A stretch of DNA of 64,000 nucleotides from Bacteroidota bacterium. Lineage in GTDB: Bacteria > Bacteroidota > Ignavibacteria > Kryptoniales > JAKASW01. A program made the translations under genes and the position numbers. The notes under the pieces are model-generated. The model had not been told where the DNA came from, searched no databases, and saw only the letters and a program-made list of their open reading frames with translations. Below, piece after piece: positions 37,868 to 47,160 of this stretch. How positions within the stretch are numbered: position 1 is the first letter of the stretch; each line of letters starts with the position of its first letter. Location: the NCBI GenBank assembly GCA_021811615.1, contig JAJZNW010000031.1, forward strand, positions 1-64,000, given 5' to 3'.

Positions 37868-38716
37868 TCACAAGGTATCGTCCGGGCCGAGGCCGGACTC
37901 CAACTTGGCCGCCTCCCATCCGATGATCGCAGCCTTCCGCTCGTCTCCCCAATGGTATTCTCCAAGGATACCCGTGGACCGGATGATTCTGTGGCAAGGG
38001 ATCAGGTAGGCGACAGGGTTTCTTCCGATCGCTGCACCGACGGCTCGTAATGCAGTTGGTCGGCCGATCGAGTCGGCAATTTCTGTGTATGATGAGATTC
38101 GTCCGAACGGCACCTTCAACAGCGCCTCCCACACCTTTATCTGGAACGGTGTGCCTTTCAGATGAAGCCTGATCTTCGAAAGGTCGCTCCAATCGTCCTC
38201 GAATATTCCCGTGGCCGCGCGTTGAACCGGATCGCGTTTCTCTTCGATTACCGCGTTCGGGAATCTCTCCCTCAACCGACGGAGGGCGCGTCTCTCGTTG
38301 TCCGCAAACATCAGGTGACAAATCCCTTTGGCGGTGGATGCCGAGATTATATCTCCGAAAGGCGTGGCTGAAAAACTGTAATTGATATGAAGGTTTTCGC
38401 CTCCGTTCTTGAATTCACCCGGCGTCATTCCTTCTATCTTGATGAAGAGATCGTGAAGTCGGCCGGTTCCGGAGAGTCCGGCCTCGAAACCGGCCTCCGA
38501 CAAAGAAGCCTGTTCCTTCAGCAGCACCTTCGCACGCTCGATGCTGGTGTATTCGAGGAACTTCTTGGGGCTTACCCCGGCCCATTTCCTGAAGAGCCGC
38601 TGGAAATGATAAGGGCTGAGATGGATTTCTCTTGCGATTCGTTCAAGGTCGGGCTGCTCCCTGTAATGTTCCCTGATGTATGAAATAGCTTTCGCTACGC
38701 GCTCGTAATCACTCAT
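37868..38716 (-). CDS. Ada-like AraC regulator / O6-methylguanine-DNA methyltransferase
   Basis: A 282-residue fusion of an AraC helix-turn-helix (residues about 1-105: DLERIAREIHLSPYHFQRLFRKW) with a methylguanine methyltransferase domain. The methyl-accepting cysteine is in YLIPCHRII, and the FQIKVWEALLKVPFG and GRPTALRAVGAAIGRNP motifs are present. The zinc-binding N-terminal Ada phosphotriester domain is absent, so methylation-triggered induction would differ from E. coli Ada. The ATG at 38716 has AAGGAGGAAACG directly before it; the upstream 26 in-frame codons are not expected to be translated. Confidence 0.92.
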   Translation of the reverse strand: MSDYERVAKAISYIREHYREQPDLERIAREIHLSPYHFQRLFRKWAGVSPKKFLEYTSIERAKVLLKEQASLSEAGFEAGLSGTGRLHDLFIKIEGMTPGEFKNGGENLHINYSFSATPFGDIISASTAKGICHLMFADNERRALRRLRERFPNAVIEEKRDPVQRAATGIFEDDWSDLSKIRLHLKGTPFQIKVWEALLKVPFGRISSYTEIADSIGRPTALRAVGAAIGRNPVAYLIPCHRIIRSTGILGEYHWGDERKAAIIGWEAAKLESGLGPDDTL

Positions 38717-38967
38717 CGTTTCCTCCTTGTGTAAATTAACCGGCGGCATGGATTCGGGGAAACCCGATTCTTGCTGAATTGAAGAAGGTCCCATACGGTC
38801 GGAAGTTTAGGGACGAAATATTAAATTCTACTGCCTGAGCCGGTATTTCAGGTTCCGATGTTTTTCGGTTTCATCCTTTTTCAATTGCGATTCGCAGGAA
38901 ACGGGCGGACGATGCGAAACATGGTCGCCGCGGATTCCGTTAACGATTCAAGAAAAGAGGAGCACGA

Positions 38968-39897
38968 ATGGGACTATCACGGAACATCCTTCTGTGGGCT
39001 TCGGAAAATCAATATCTGCTCAAACATGTTCCCAACTACCGGTTTGTCCGCAGCGCGCTGAATAGGTTCATGCCGGGGGAGGAGCTTGACGACGCCGTCG
39101 GGGCTGCGAGAACTTTCCAGGGTAATGGCATCCCCACTGTCTTTACTTTTCTCGGTGAAAGCATTACCGACCTCTCAGAAGCCGTAAAGGTTCGCGATCA
39201 TTACATCGCTCTGCTGGAACGTATCGCGAGAGAGAAACTGGACATCGAAGTGTCAGTGAAGCTCACCCAGCTCGGGCTCGATCTTTCAGCCGACCATGCC
39301 TATGAAAACTTCAAGGCTCTCGCGATCAAGGCAAAGGAGCTTAACAATGTGGTTTGGATAGACATGGAGCGGAGCAACTATGTGGACGCAACTCTCGATC
39401 TGTACCGGAAAGCAAGGAAGGACTATTCGAACGCGGGTGTCTGCCTGCAATCGTATCTTCGGCGAACGAAGAAGGATGTCGAAAGTCTCATAGGCGGCTC
39501 ACCTATGATCCGTCTCGTGAAAGGGGCGTACAACGAACCGGCTGACATCGCGTTCCCTGACAAGGAGGATGTGGACAAGAACTACTTCGAGCTCTCGACG
39601 ATTCTCCTGAAGGCGATACGCGATCACGGTGCGAGAGCGGCGTTCGGGACCCATGACACCGATCTGCTCGGCAAGATCATGAAAGTAGCCGGCGACCTGG
39701 GCGTGCCGAAAGAGAATGTCGAGCTGCAGATGCTCTACGGGATCAAGGCAAATGAGCAGAAGAGGCTTGCAGGCGAAGGCTACAATGTTCGTGTCCTCAT
39801 CAGCTACGGCAAGGCGTGGTACAAGTGGTACGTCCGCCGTCTCGCCGAAAGACCGGCCAATGTGGGATTTGTGATCAGGAATGTCTTTTCTAAGTGA
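38968..39897 (+). CDS. Proline / hydroxyproline dehydrogenase
   Basis: FAD-dependent oxidase of proline or 4-hydroxyproline to the pyrroline carboxylate, 309 residues, the single-domain PRODH form. Barrel motifs are seen: EVSVKLTQLGLDLS, WIDMERSNYVDATLDLY, VCLQSYLRRT, RLVKGAYNEP, AAFGTHDTDL, VELQMLYGI and the end YVRRLAERPANVGFV. AGAGGAGCACGA precedes the ATG. The gene is the first of four that complete a hydroxyproline-like route (aldolase, aminotransferase, P5C dehydrogenase). Sequence does not decide between proline and hydroxyproline as substrate; context favours use of both. Confidence 0.93.
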   Translation: MGLSRNILLWASENQYLLKHVPNYRFVRSALNRFMPGEELDDAVGAARTFQGNGIPTVFTFLGESITDLSEAVKVRDHYIALLERIAREKLDIEVSVKLTQLGLDLSADHAYENFKALAIKAKELNNVVWIDMERSNYVDATLDLYRKARKDYSNAGVCLQSYLRRTKKDVESLIGGSPMIRLVKGAYNEPADIAFPDKEDVDKNYFELSTILLKAIRDHGARAAFGTHDTDLLGKIMKVAGDLGVPKENVELQMLYGIKANEQKRLAGEGYNVRVLISYGKAWYKWYVRRLAERPANVGFVIRNVFSK

Positions 39898-39929
39898 GTG
39901 ACATTTTGCTTATCAGCGAGGATTGGTTA

Positions 39930-40058
39930 AATACTAAATTCGAAACTCCAAATCCCAAACAAATTTAAATTACCAAAACTCGAAACTATCGAACACGGCA
40001 ATTGTGATTTTGAGTTTTCGGCATTGTTTAGAGTTTAGGATTTAGAATTTAGAACTTC
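39930..40058. repeat. Palindromic heptad element A1
   Basis: The gap between the dehydrogenase and the aldolase gene is filled by an imperfect inverted repeat. The left arm is a run of 7-nt units (CTAAATT, CGAAACT, CCAAATC, CCAAACA); the right arm carries the complement (GTTTAGAG, TTTAGGAT, TTAGAATTTAGAA). The left arm matches element A2 at 27 of 30 positions. In mRNA it would make a long imperfect hairpin between two cistrons. Confidence 0.85.
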
Positions 40059-40085
40059 GTCCTATTGACGTAAGGAAATCAAACG

Positions 40086-40967
40086 ATGATTAAAGGTATA
40101 ATGCCTCCCGTTACCACCCCTTTCATTAAAGGCGAGGTGGCTTACGATAAACTCGCGGACAACATCCAGCGCTGGAACAAGACCGGGCTTCGCGGCTACG
40201 TGGTCATGGGTTCAAACGGTGAGAGCGCGTACCTGACGCGGGAAGAGAAGCTGAAATTGGTCGAGACGGCGAAGAAATACCTTTCGCCCGGGATGCTGCT
40301 CCTTGCCGGAACAGGATCGGACTCGATCAGGGAGACCGTCGCGTTGTCTGATGATGCGGCGGACCGCGGTGCCGATTATGCGCTCGTTCTGACTCCGTCT
40401 TTCTACAAAGGTCAGATGAACGGTGCCGCATTCGTGAGGTATTTCACTGAAGTCGCCGACGGGATAAAAATTCCGCTTGTCATATATAACGTGCCGAAGT
40501 TTACCGGCGTCGATATCCAGGCGGATGCAGTATCCGAACTTGCCAATCACGGTAACATTGTCGGACTGAAGAACAGCTCGGAAAACGCGGCGCAGACTGC
40601 CGAGATTATCGCTTCTGTTCCTAAAGAATTCTCAGTCCTTGTCGGGACCGCGTCCGTGCTGTATCCCGGGCTCGCATCGGGTGCGACCGGAGGCATACTC
40701 GCGCTGGCGAACATCGCACCTGAGGAATGCGTGGAGCTTCAGCGGCTGCACGATGCCGGAAAGCACGCGGAGGCGTCGGCTCTGCAGAAAAAGTTGATTC
40801 CGGTCAACAAGGCTGTGACCTCCAGGTACGGAGTCCCCGGGTTGAAGGTCGCCATGGACATGCTCAGCTATTTCGGTGGCGAGCCGAGAAGCCCGCTTGA
40901 ACCGCTCGGCGAAACGGAACGGGACAACATGAAAAAGATTCTGAAGACTGCTGAAATACTGAAATGA
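40086..40967 (+). CDS. 4-hydroxy-2-oxoglutarate aldolase (DapA family)
   Basis: A 293-residue class I aldolase of the DHDPS/NAL family. It starts IKGIMPPVTTPF and has the GSNGES substrate loop, the catalytic Tyr in VIYNVPKFTG and the Schiff-base Lys in IVGLKNSSEN. Overall pattern and the neighbouring alanine-glyoxylate aminotransferase point to HOGA-type cleavage of 4-hydroxy-2-oxoglutarate to pyruvate and glyoxylate, not to lysine synthesis. AAGGAAATCAAACG precedes the ATG. Elements A1 and B1 flank it closely. Confidence 0.82.
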   Translation: MIKGIMPPVTTPFIKGEVAYDKLADNIQRWNKTGLRGYVVMGSNGESAYLTREEKLKLVETAKKYLSPGMLLLAGTGSDSIRETVALSDDAADRGADYALVLTPSFYKGQMNGAAFVRYFTEVADGIKIPLVIYNVPKFTGVDIQADAVSELANHGNIVGLKNSSENAAQTAEIIASVPKEFSVLVGTASVLYPGLASGATGGILALANIAPEECVELQRLHDAGKHAEASALQKKLIPVNKAVTSRYGVPGLKVAMDMLSYFGGEPRSPLEPLGETERDNMKKILKTAEILK

Positions 40968-40978
40968 CTATATCATAT

Positions 40979-41127
40979 AAGCTCCAAGTTCCAAACATCA
41001 AGCTCCAAACAAGAGCTAAAACACAAATGTCAAATCAAAAGGCTTATTTCCGGCACTTATCCCTGGGATTTTGTCTTTTGAGCTTAGTTCTTGCTTGGAA
41101 CTTGGAAGTTGGTGTTTGGAGCTTTCC
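40979..41127. repeat. Palindromic heptad element B1
   Basis: Begins 12 nt after the aldolase stop and ends 18 nt before the aminotransferase ATG. Left arm: GCTCCAAGTTCCAAACATCA and GCTCCAAACAAG; right arm is the complement, ending TTGGTGTTTGGAGCTTTC. The last 18 bp are identical to the end of element B2 19 kb away. The unit length is again 7 nt with a CCAA core. Confidence 0.88.
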
Positions 41128-41145
41128 AACATCCAGGAGATTCAA

Positions 41146-42270
41146 ATGAAAATCAATTCCTTTCATCCGCCCGACAGGATCCTTATGGGTCCCGGACCTT
41201 CCAACGTTCATCCGCGAGTTCTCGGAGCGATGGCGCGGCCCACCGTGGGACACCTCGATCCAGAATTCATCAGGATGATGGACGAACTCAAAACACTCCT
41301 GCGAGACACGTTTCTTACGAAGAACGACGTCACTTTCCCGATTTCCGGACCGGGCTCGCTCGGGATGGAGACCGCCGTCGTTAATATGGTCGAACCAGGC
41401 ATGAAGGTCGCGGTTTGCGTGAACGGCGCTTTCGGCGGACGCATTAGAGAGATGGTGGAGCGTTACGGCGGCGTACCGGTCGTCGTCGATGCGCCATGGG
41501 GACGGCCGATCGATCCGGCTAAACTTGAGGACACGCTGTCCAAAAACAAAGATGTGAAAGTTGTCGCTTTCGTTCACGCCGAGACTTCGACAGGTGCCCG
41601 GTCAGACATTGCGGCCCTGTCCAAAGTCGCGCACAAGTACGGCTGTCTCACGATTGCCGACACCGTCACTTCGCTCGGCGGAATTCCGGTCAGGGTCGAC
41701 GACTGGGAGCTCGATGTCGTTTATTCCGGGAGCCAGAAGTGCCTGTCGTGCCCGCCGGGCCTTTCCCCGATCACGTTCAATGACCGGGCGGTTGATTTTG
41801 TGAAGAAAAGAAAAAGCAAAGTCAGCAGCTGGTTCATGGACATCAGCCTCGTGGTGAGTTACTGGAGCGGTGCGAAGCGGACGTACCATCATACCGCGCC
41901 GATCAACGCGCTTTACGGCCTGCATGAAGCTCTCCTTCTCGTGCAGGAAGAGGGTCTTGAAAAAGCATGGGCGCGTCACGTGAAAAACTCCGAAATGTTC
42001 CGCGCCGGGCTTGATAAGATCGGCCTGAAGACTTTTGTATCGGGTGAGTCCAGTCTGCCGGAACTTGTAATAGTCAGCGTCCCCGACGGAGTGAACGAAG
42101 CGGCGGTGCGGGATCATTTGTTGAACAAGTTCAATATCGAGGTAGGCGCGGGACTCGGCCAGCTCGCCGGAAAAATATGGAGGATCGGCCTGATGGGATA
42201 CACTTCGAACGAGAAGAATATTAAATTGTGTCTTGAAGCACTTCAGGCTGCAATAGAGAAGAATTCTTAA
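41146..42270 (+). CDS. Alanine-glyoxylate aminotransferase (class V)
   Basis: A 374-residue PLP enzyme that would convert glyoxylate to glycine using alanine or serine as donor. It begins with the family's LMGPGPSNVHPRVLGAM, has the PISGPGSLGMETA phosphate-binding region, the IADTVTSLGGIPV aspartate motif and the Schiff-base Lys in SGSQKCLSCPPGL. The ATG at 41146 has AGGAGATTCAA before it; longer in-frame starts lie inside repeat element B1 and are not credible. Next to the aldolase it removes the glyoxylate made there. Confidence 0.92.
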   Translation: MKINSFHPPDRILMGPGPSNVHPRVLGAMARPTVGHLDPEFIRMMDELKTLLRDTFLTKNDVTFPISGPGSLGMETAVVNMVEPGMKVAVCVNGAFGGRIREMVERYGGVPVVVDAPWGRPIDPAKLEDTLSKNKDVKVVAFVHAETSTGARSDIAALSKVAHKYGCLTIADTVTSLGGIPVRVDDWELDVVYSGSQKCLSCPPGLSPITFNDRAVDFVKKRKSKVSSWFMDISLVVSYWSGAKRTYHHTAPINALYGLHEALLLVQEEGLEKAWARHVKNSEMFRAGLDKIGLKTFVSGESSLPELVIVSVPDGVNEAAVRDHLLNKFNIEVGAGLGQLAGKIWRIGLMGYTSNEKNIKLCLEALQAAIEKNS

Positions 42271-42286
42271 GAAATACCGAGGAGGC

Positions 42287-42430
42287 AAATTCTAAATTCG
42301 AGACTCTAAATCCTAAACAAACTCTAAAACTGAAATTCTAAAATCTAAAATACCGGAGTTGCTCTTTGGGGATTTAGAGGTTTTGAACATTGTTTAGGAT
42401 TTCGAATTTAGGATTTAGAGTTTCACTTCG
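42287..42430. repeat. Palindromic heptad element A2
   Basis: Starts 17 nt after the aminotransferase stop and ends 37 nt before the P5C dehydrogenase ATG. The left arm reads CTAAATTCGAGACTCTAAAT and CCTAAACAAA; the right arm carries GTTTAGGATTTCGAATTTAG and GATTTAGAGTTT. It is the same family as A1. Confidence 0.87.
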
Positions 42431-42466
42431 GCTTTGTTTAGAAAACCCACAAGGAGACAATCAGAA

Positions 42467-44101
42467 ATGCCAAACGCAAAGTACGAAATACCGCTTCCGC
42501 CGAACGAGCCGACAAAAAGCTATCTTCCCGGTTCACCGGAGCGCGCATCTCTGAAAGCAAAACTCGAAGAGATGCAGAGCAAGCAAATCGAGATACCGCT
42601 GATAATCGGGGGCGAAGAAATCAAGACGGGCAAACTCGGAAAGTGCGTTCTCCCTCACGATCACAAAACCGTGATCGCTACTTACCACCAGGCGGGTGAA
42701 AAGGAAGTCGAGATGGCTATCAAGGCGGCGCTTGCCGCGCGGACGGCATGGGCGGCTCTCGACTGGGAAGAACGCCTGTCTATATTCATGAAAGCCGCGG
42801 CACTTCTCTCAGGACCGTGGCGGGATACTTTGAACGCGTCGACGATGCTCGGTCAAAGCAAGAACGCCTTTCAAGCCGAGATCGATTCTGCGGCGGAGCT
42901 GACCGACTTCTTCAGGTTCAACGCATACTACGCGATGCAACTCTTCGAGCAGCAGCCTCCGCATTCTCCGATGGACGTCCGCAACAAGATGGAGTACCGC
43001 CCACTCGAAGGTTTTGTTTTTGCGGTCTCGCCTTTCAACTTCACGTCGATAGCAGGCAATCTGCCGACGGCACCGGCGATGGTCGGCAATGTGGTTCTCG
43101 ATAAGCCGGCATCCAGCGCCGTTTATTCGGCGTATCATATAATGAAGCTGCTCCAGGAGGCGGGAGTTCCTCCCGGCGTCATCAACTTCGTTCCCGGTCC
43201 CGGCGGAGCGGTTGGGCGCCCCGCGATGACATCTCCCCATCTTGCGGGGATCCACTTTACCGGCAGCACGGCGGTGTTCCAGGATATGTGGAAGACCGTC
43301 GGTACTAACATCGCCAATTACAAATCATATCCGAGAATTGTCGGCGAAACGGGTGGAAAGGATTTCATATTCGCACACAAGAGTGCGGATGTCGAAGAGC
43401 TCGGTGCTGCGATAATACGCGGCGCGTTCGAGTACCAGGGCCAGAAGTGCTCCGCCGCCTCGCGCTCGTACATTCCTAAGTCGATGTGGGCCGATCTCAA
43501 GGACTATCTTGTCAGGGAAGTAAAGACCATCAGGATGGGCGACCCGCGCGACTTCAGTAACTTCATGAACGCCGTCATAGACAAGGGCGCGTTCGCAACT
43601 ATTACCGGCTACATCGATTTCGCGAAGAAGTCGGGCGACGCGGAGATCGTGTCCGGCGGCAACTACGACGACTCAAAGGGCTACTTCATCGAGCCGACCG
43701 TGATACTCGCGAAGACCCCGCATTTCAAAACGATGGAAGAGGAAATCTTTGGACCTGTCATGACGGTCTACATTTTCGACGACGACAAGTACGAAGAGAC
43801 TCTTCACCTCTGCGACGAGACTTCGCCTTACGCATTGACGGGGGCAATCTTCGCGCACGACCGTTACGCTGTGGCGACCGCGAACAAGATACTCGTGAAT
43901 TCATCCGGCAACTTCTACATCAACGACAAGCCGACCGGCGCTGTCGTCGGGCAGCAGCCTTTCGGCGGTGCGCGCGCGAGCGGCACGAACGACAAGGCCG
44001 GCAGCTTCCTCAACATGGTACGCTGGATGTCGCCCCGAAGCACGAAGGAAAACCTGGTTCCGCCGAAGAATTACAGGTATCCGTTTATGAGTGAAAAATA
44101 G
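42467..44101 (+). CDS. L-glutamate gamma-semialdehyde (P5C) dehydrogenase
   Basis: NAD-dependent aldehyde dehydrogenase of 544 residues, ALDH4A1-like. It oxidises glutamate semialdehyde (from P5C) to glutamate, or the 4-hydroxy form to 4-hydroxyglutamate. Visible motifs: FAVSPFNFTSIAGNLPTAPA, the nucleotide loop HFTGSTAVFQDMW, the general-base Glu in VGETGGKDF, the catalytic Cys in YQGQKCSAASR and EEIFGPVMTVY. The long N-terminal segment (KYEIPLPPNEP) is as in the eukaryotic form. The ATG at 42467 has AAGGAGA. It ends the four-gene cluster and is followed by a terminator. Confidence 0.94.
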   Translation: MPNAKYEIPLPPNEPTKSYLPGSPERASLKAKLEEMQSKQIEIPLIIGGEEIKTGKLGKCVLPHDHKTVIATYHQAGEKEVEMAIKAALAARTAWAALDWEERLSIFMKAAALLSGPWRDTLNASTMLGQSKNAFQAEIDSAAELTDFFRFNAYYAMQLFEQQPPHSPMDVRNKMEYRPLEGFVFAVSPFNFTSIAGNLPTAPAMVGNVVLDKPASSAVYSAYHIMKLLQEAGVPPGVINFVPGPGGAVGRPAMTSPHLAGIHFTGSTAVFQDMWKTVGTNIANYKSYPRIVGETGGKDFIFAHKSADVEELGAAIIRGAFEYQGQKCSAASRSYIPKSMWADLKDYLVREVKTIRMGDPRDFSNFMNAVIDKGAFATITGYIDFAKKSGDAEIVSGGNYDDSKGYFIEPTVILAKTPHFKTMEEEIFGPVMTVYIFDDDKYEETLHLCDETSPYALTGAIFAHDRYAVATANKILVNSSGNFYINDKPTGAVVGQQPFGGARASGTNDKAGSFLNMVRWMSPRSTKENLVPPKNYRYPFMSEK

Positions 44102-44126
44102 GCGTTTGACATATCCATACCGCATC

Positions 44127-44157
44127 AAAAGGGGGACTCAGCCGGTCCCCCTTTTTT
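44127..44157 (+). terminator. Rho-independent terminator after the P5C dehydrogenase gene
   Basis: AAAAGGGGGAC (44127-44137) pairs with GTCCCCCTTTTTT (44145-44157) around a short loop. The stem is strong and runs into a T tract. Confidence 0.93.
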
Positions 44158-44201
44158 AGTTGTGTCCTGAATCAACTTGCTTTTTTAAGTTATCCCCCTA
44201 A

Positions 44202-44215
44202 TTTGTTAAAACAAA
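44202..44215. promoter_or_regulatory. Palindrome upstream of xylB, possible operator
   Basis: TTTGTTAAAACAAA, a TTTGTT/AACAAA inverted repeat about 95 nt upstream of xylB, in an AT-rich leader. It could be an operator for a sugar-responsive repressor, but AT-rich palindromes arise easily and no regulator gene is present here. Confidence 0.25.
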
Positions 44216-44310
44216 AACCGGTTCAAATTTTCAAATTTATTGCACAATTCTTGGGTTTTTTTTCTTAACTTATTGAAAACGGACCGCAAAACTCCATTAG
44301 AAGGTTGTGA

Positions 44311-45804
44311 ATGTTTACACTAGGATTTGATGTAGGAAGCTCGTCTATCAAAGCAGCGCTCTTCGATGCTGGGAAGGGGGTGACGGTCGCGCAGAGTACC
44401 TTTCCGAAAAACGAGATGCCAATTACCGCTGCGAAGGCAGGATGGGCGGAACAGGATCCCGCAATGTGGTGGGACGCGGCGAAGAGTGCGACGCGCGAAA
44501 TACTTTCCTCATCACGAGTGAATCCTTCCGACGTCAAAGCAATCGGAATTTCCTACCAGATGCACGGGCTCGTCGTGGTTGACAAAAAGCAGAACGTGCT
44601 CAGACCTTCGATCATCTGGTGCGACAGCAGGGCGGTAGAGATCGGGGAGAAGGCTTTCGATTCGATAGGTCACAGGAAATGCCTCGAGCGGATGCTGAAC
44701 TCTCCTGGCAACTTCACCGCGTCGAAACTGAGATGGGTGAAGGAGAACGAGCCGGAGCTCTTCGCGAAGATCGATAAGTTCATGCTCCCGGGAGATTACC
44801 TCGCGATGAAGTTGACAGGCGAAGCCGGGACTACTATGTCGGGACTGTCGGAGGGAATATTGTGGGACTTTGTCTCCAACACGGTCTCGGACTCTGTGCT
44901 TTCCCAATACCAGATCGGAAAGAATCTCGTATCGGATATCGTGCCGACTTTCGGCGATCAGGGTGAACTTACCGCTGCCGCTGCCGCAGAGCTCGGACTG
45001 AAAGCGGGGACTAAAGTCACTTATCGCGCAGGCGACCAACCGAACAACGCTTTCTCCCTCAACGTGCTCGATCCGGGACAGGTCGCTTCGACGGCGGGGA
45101 CATCGGGTGTAGTCTACGGGATCAGTGAAGCGATCAAGTACGATCCCGAGACGAGGGTAAACACGTTCGCTCATGTGAACCATTCGAAAGAGAAAAACCG
45201 GTTCGGAATACTCCTTTGCATCAACGGGACCGGAATTTCTTACAGCTGGATACGAAGGCTTGCCGGCAATTCTGTCTCATACCCGGAGTTAAACGAGATT
45301 GCCGGTGAGTCTCCGGTCGGCTCGAAGGGACTTCGCTTCATCAACTTCGGAAACGGCGCGGAGAGGATGCTCGTCAACAAGGATCCGGGCGCATCGCTCG
45401 AGGGCTTGAACTTCAACATTCACGGGAGAGCCGAGACGGTCCGTGCCGTCATCGAGGGTGTCGCGTTCTCGTTCAAGTACGGCATCGATATCATGGAACA
45501 GCTCGAGATGAAAGCGGCTGAGATAAACGCCGGACATGCCAACATGTTCCTGAGTCCGGTGTTCACGAAGACTCTGGCAACACTTTCCGGTGCGACGATA
45601 AGCCTTTACGACACAGACGGCTCGGTAGGTGCGGCGAGAGCGGCAGCAATGGGAGCGGGTATCTATAAGAGTTTCAAGGAAGCATTCACGAATTTAAAGA
45701 AGATCATGACAGTGGAGCCGGACAAGCCAAATCAAGACACTTATTTGTCCGCCTACTCGGACTGGCTGGGTTTACTGAATTCAAAACTAAAATCAAAGGG
45801 TTAA
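44311..45804 (+). CDS. xylB: Xylulokinase
   Basis: FGGY-family sugar kinase of 497 residues that phosphorylates D-xylulose to xylulose-5-phosphate. It begins MFTLGFDVGSSSIKAALFD (phosphate 1 motif), has ISYQMHGLVVVD and GDQPNNAFSLNVLDPGQVASTAGTSG (cited in parts), the FGGY signature region GRAETVRAVIEGVAFSF, and GAARAAAMGAGIY near the end. AGAAGG lies 7 nt before the ATG. xylA starts 6 nt after its stop, so the two form an operon feeding xylose into the pentose phosphate pathway. Confidence 0.95.
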   Translation: MFTLGFDVGSSSIKAALFDAGKGVTVAQSTFPKNEMPITAAKAGWAEQDPAMWWDAAKSATREILSSSRVNPSDVKAIGISYQMHGLVVVDKKQNVLRPSIIWCDSRAVEIGEKAFDSIGHRKCLERMLNSPGNFTASKLRWVKENEPELFAKIDKFMLPGDYLAMKLTGEAGTTMSGLSEGILWDFVSNTVSDSVLSQYQIGKNLVSDIVPTFGDQGELTAAAAAELGLKAGTKVTYRAGDQPNNAFSLNVLDPGQVASTAGTSGVVYGISEAIKYDPETRVNTFAHVNHSKEKNRFGILLCINGTGISYSWIRRLAGNSVSYPELNEIAGESPVGSKGLRFINFGNGAERMLVNKDPGASLEGLNFNIHGRAETVRAVIEGVAFSFKYGIDIMEQLEMKAAEINAGHANMFLSPVFTKTLATLSGATISLYDTDGSVGAARAAAMGAGIYKSFKEAFTNLKKIMTVEPDKPNQDTYLSAYSDWLGLLNSKLKSKG

Positions 45805-45810
45805 GAGAAA

Positions 45811-47145
45811 ATGGCAGTGAAGGTAACGACAGGAGACAAGGAGTTTTTTCCCGGGATCGGGAAGATAAATTTCGAGGGCAAAGATTCGAAAAATCCGCTT
45901 GCCTTCAAGTATTACGATCCGGAAAAGGTTGTCGCAGGCAAGAAGATGCAGGATCATTTCCGGTTCGCAGTAGCGTACTGGCACTCTTTCGGCGAGAGCG
46001 GGGCCGACCCGTTCGGACCGAGTGCGCGCGAGCTTCCCTGGCTGAAGCATGAAAACCCGATCGGCCGCGCGAAAGAGAAGATGGATGCCGCCTTCGAGTT
46101 CATCACGAAGCTGGGCGCTCCGTTTTACTGCTTCCACGATTTCGACCTCGTGCAGGAAGGGGAGACGGTTGCCGAGTCGGAGAAGAGGCTAGCCGAGATT
46201 GTGGATTATGCAAAGGCGAAGCAAAAAGCCTCGGGCGTGAAGCTTCTATGGGGAACCTCAAATCTCTTCTCGAACATCCGCTACATGAACGGCGCAGGCA
46301 CCAACCCCGATTTTTCGGTCGTCGCCTACGCGGGCGCGCAATTGAAGAACGCCATCGATGCCACGATAGCATTGGGCGGAGCGAACTATGTCTTCTGGGG
46401 CGGCCGCGAAGGATACATGTCGCTCCTCAATACCGACATGAGGCGCGAGCTCGAGCATTTCGCCACTTTCCTTCGTATGGCGAGGGATTACGCGCGGAAG
46501 CAAGGCTTCAAGGGACCGTTCCTCATCGAGCCGAAGCCGATGGAGCCGATGAAGCATCAGTATGACTTCGACGCCGCAACCGTGATAGGTTTCCTGCGCC
46601 AGTTCGACCTGACTAAAGACTTCAAACTGAACATCGAAGTTAACCACGCTACTCTCGCATCGCACACGTTCCAGCACGAGCTGCAGTTCGCAGCGAACGC
46701 AGGCCTGCTCGGAAGCATCGACGCGAACCGCGGCGACTACCAGAACGGCTGGGATACCGACCAGTTCCCGACGAACATATATGAGCTTACCGAAGCTCTC
46801 CTCACCATCATCGACATGGGCGGCTTCACAACGGGCGGCACGAACTTCGACGCGAAAGTCAGAAGGAATTCGACCGACCTCGAAGATATGTTCATCGCGC
46901 ATATCACCGGCATGGACAACTTCGCCCGCGCGCTGATCACGGCCGACAAGGTCCTGAAGGAGACCGACTACGTGAAGCTTCGCAAGCAGAGATACGCCTC
47001 GTTCGATTCCGGCAAGGGCGCCGATTTCGAGAAGGGGAAGATGAAGCTCGAGGACCTGCACGCTTACGCATCGAAGAACGGCGAGCCGAAGAAGACAAGC
47101 GGCAAGCAGGAGCTCTTCGAGTCGTTCATAAACCAGGTGCTGTAG
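45811..47145 (+). CDS. xylA: Xylose isomerase
   Basis: Metal-dependent isomerase of D-xylose to D-xylulose, 444 residues, class II size. Active-site stretches are [10 protein letters not shown] (catalytic His and Asp), [16 protein letters not shown], the metal-binding Glu in [37 protein letters not shown] and [20 protein letters not shown] (cited as the DANRGD metal motif). It follows xylB by 6 nt. A degraded copy of its last 75 bp lies 440 bp downstream at 47511-47585. Confidence 0.97.
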   Translation: MAVKVTTGDKEFFPGIGKINFEGKDSKNPLAFKYYDPEKVVAGKKMQDHFRFAVAYWHSFGESGADPFGPSARELPWLKHENPIGRAKEKMDAAFEFITKLGAPFYCFHDFDLVQEGETVAESEKRLAEIVDYAKAKQKASGVKLLWGTSNLFSNIRYMNGAGTNPDFSVVAYAGAQLKNAIDATIALGGANYVFWGGREGYMSLLNTDMRRELEHFATFLRMARDYARKQGFKGPFLIEPKPMEPMKHQYDFDAATVIGFLRQFDLTKDFKLNIEVNHATLASHTFQHELQFAANAGLLGSIDANRGDYQNGWDTDQFPTNIYELTEALLTIIDMGGFTTGGTNFDAKVRRNSTDLEDMFIAHITGMDNFARALITADKVLKETDYVKLRKQRYASFDSGKGADFEKGKMKLEDLHAYASKNGEPKKTSGKQELFESFINQVL

Positions 47146-47160
47146 CCGCCCGCCATAATT

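Noticed and set aside
37868-38794. Full-length Ada protein with zinc-binding N-terminal domain
   Set aside because: No Cys4 phosphotriester-repair domain is present; only the AraC and methyltransferase parts are encoded.
40964-41149. 61-codon frame across the gap between aldolase and aminotransferase genes
   Set aside because: It is the translation of palindromic element B1 (WNLEVGVW-type pattern), with no family and no ribosome site; the same pseudo-protein pattern appears at element B2.
39930-42430. CRISPR array or MITE with target duplications
   Set aside because: There are no regular spacers, and I see no flanking target-site duplications or transposase; the elements are palindromes of degenerate heptads.
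44202-44215. Certain operator call for the TTTGTTAAAACAAA palindrome
   Set aside because: Such AT-rich palindromes are frequent by chance and no cognate regulator gene is nearby; listed only as a weak site.
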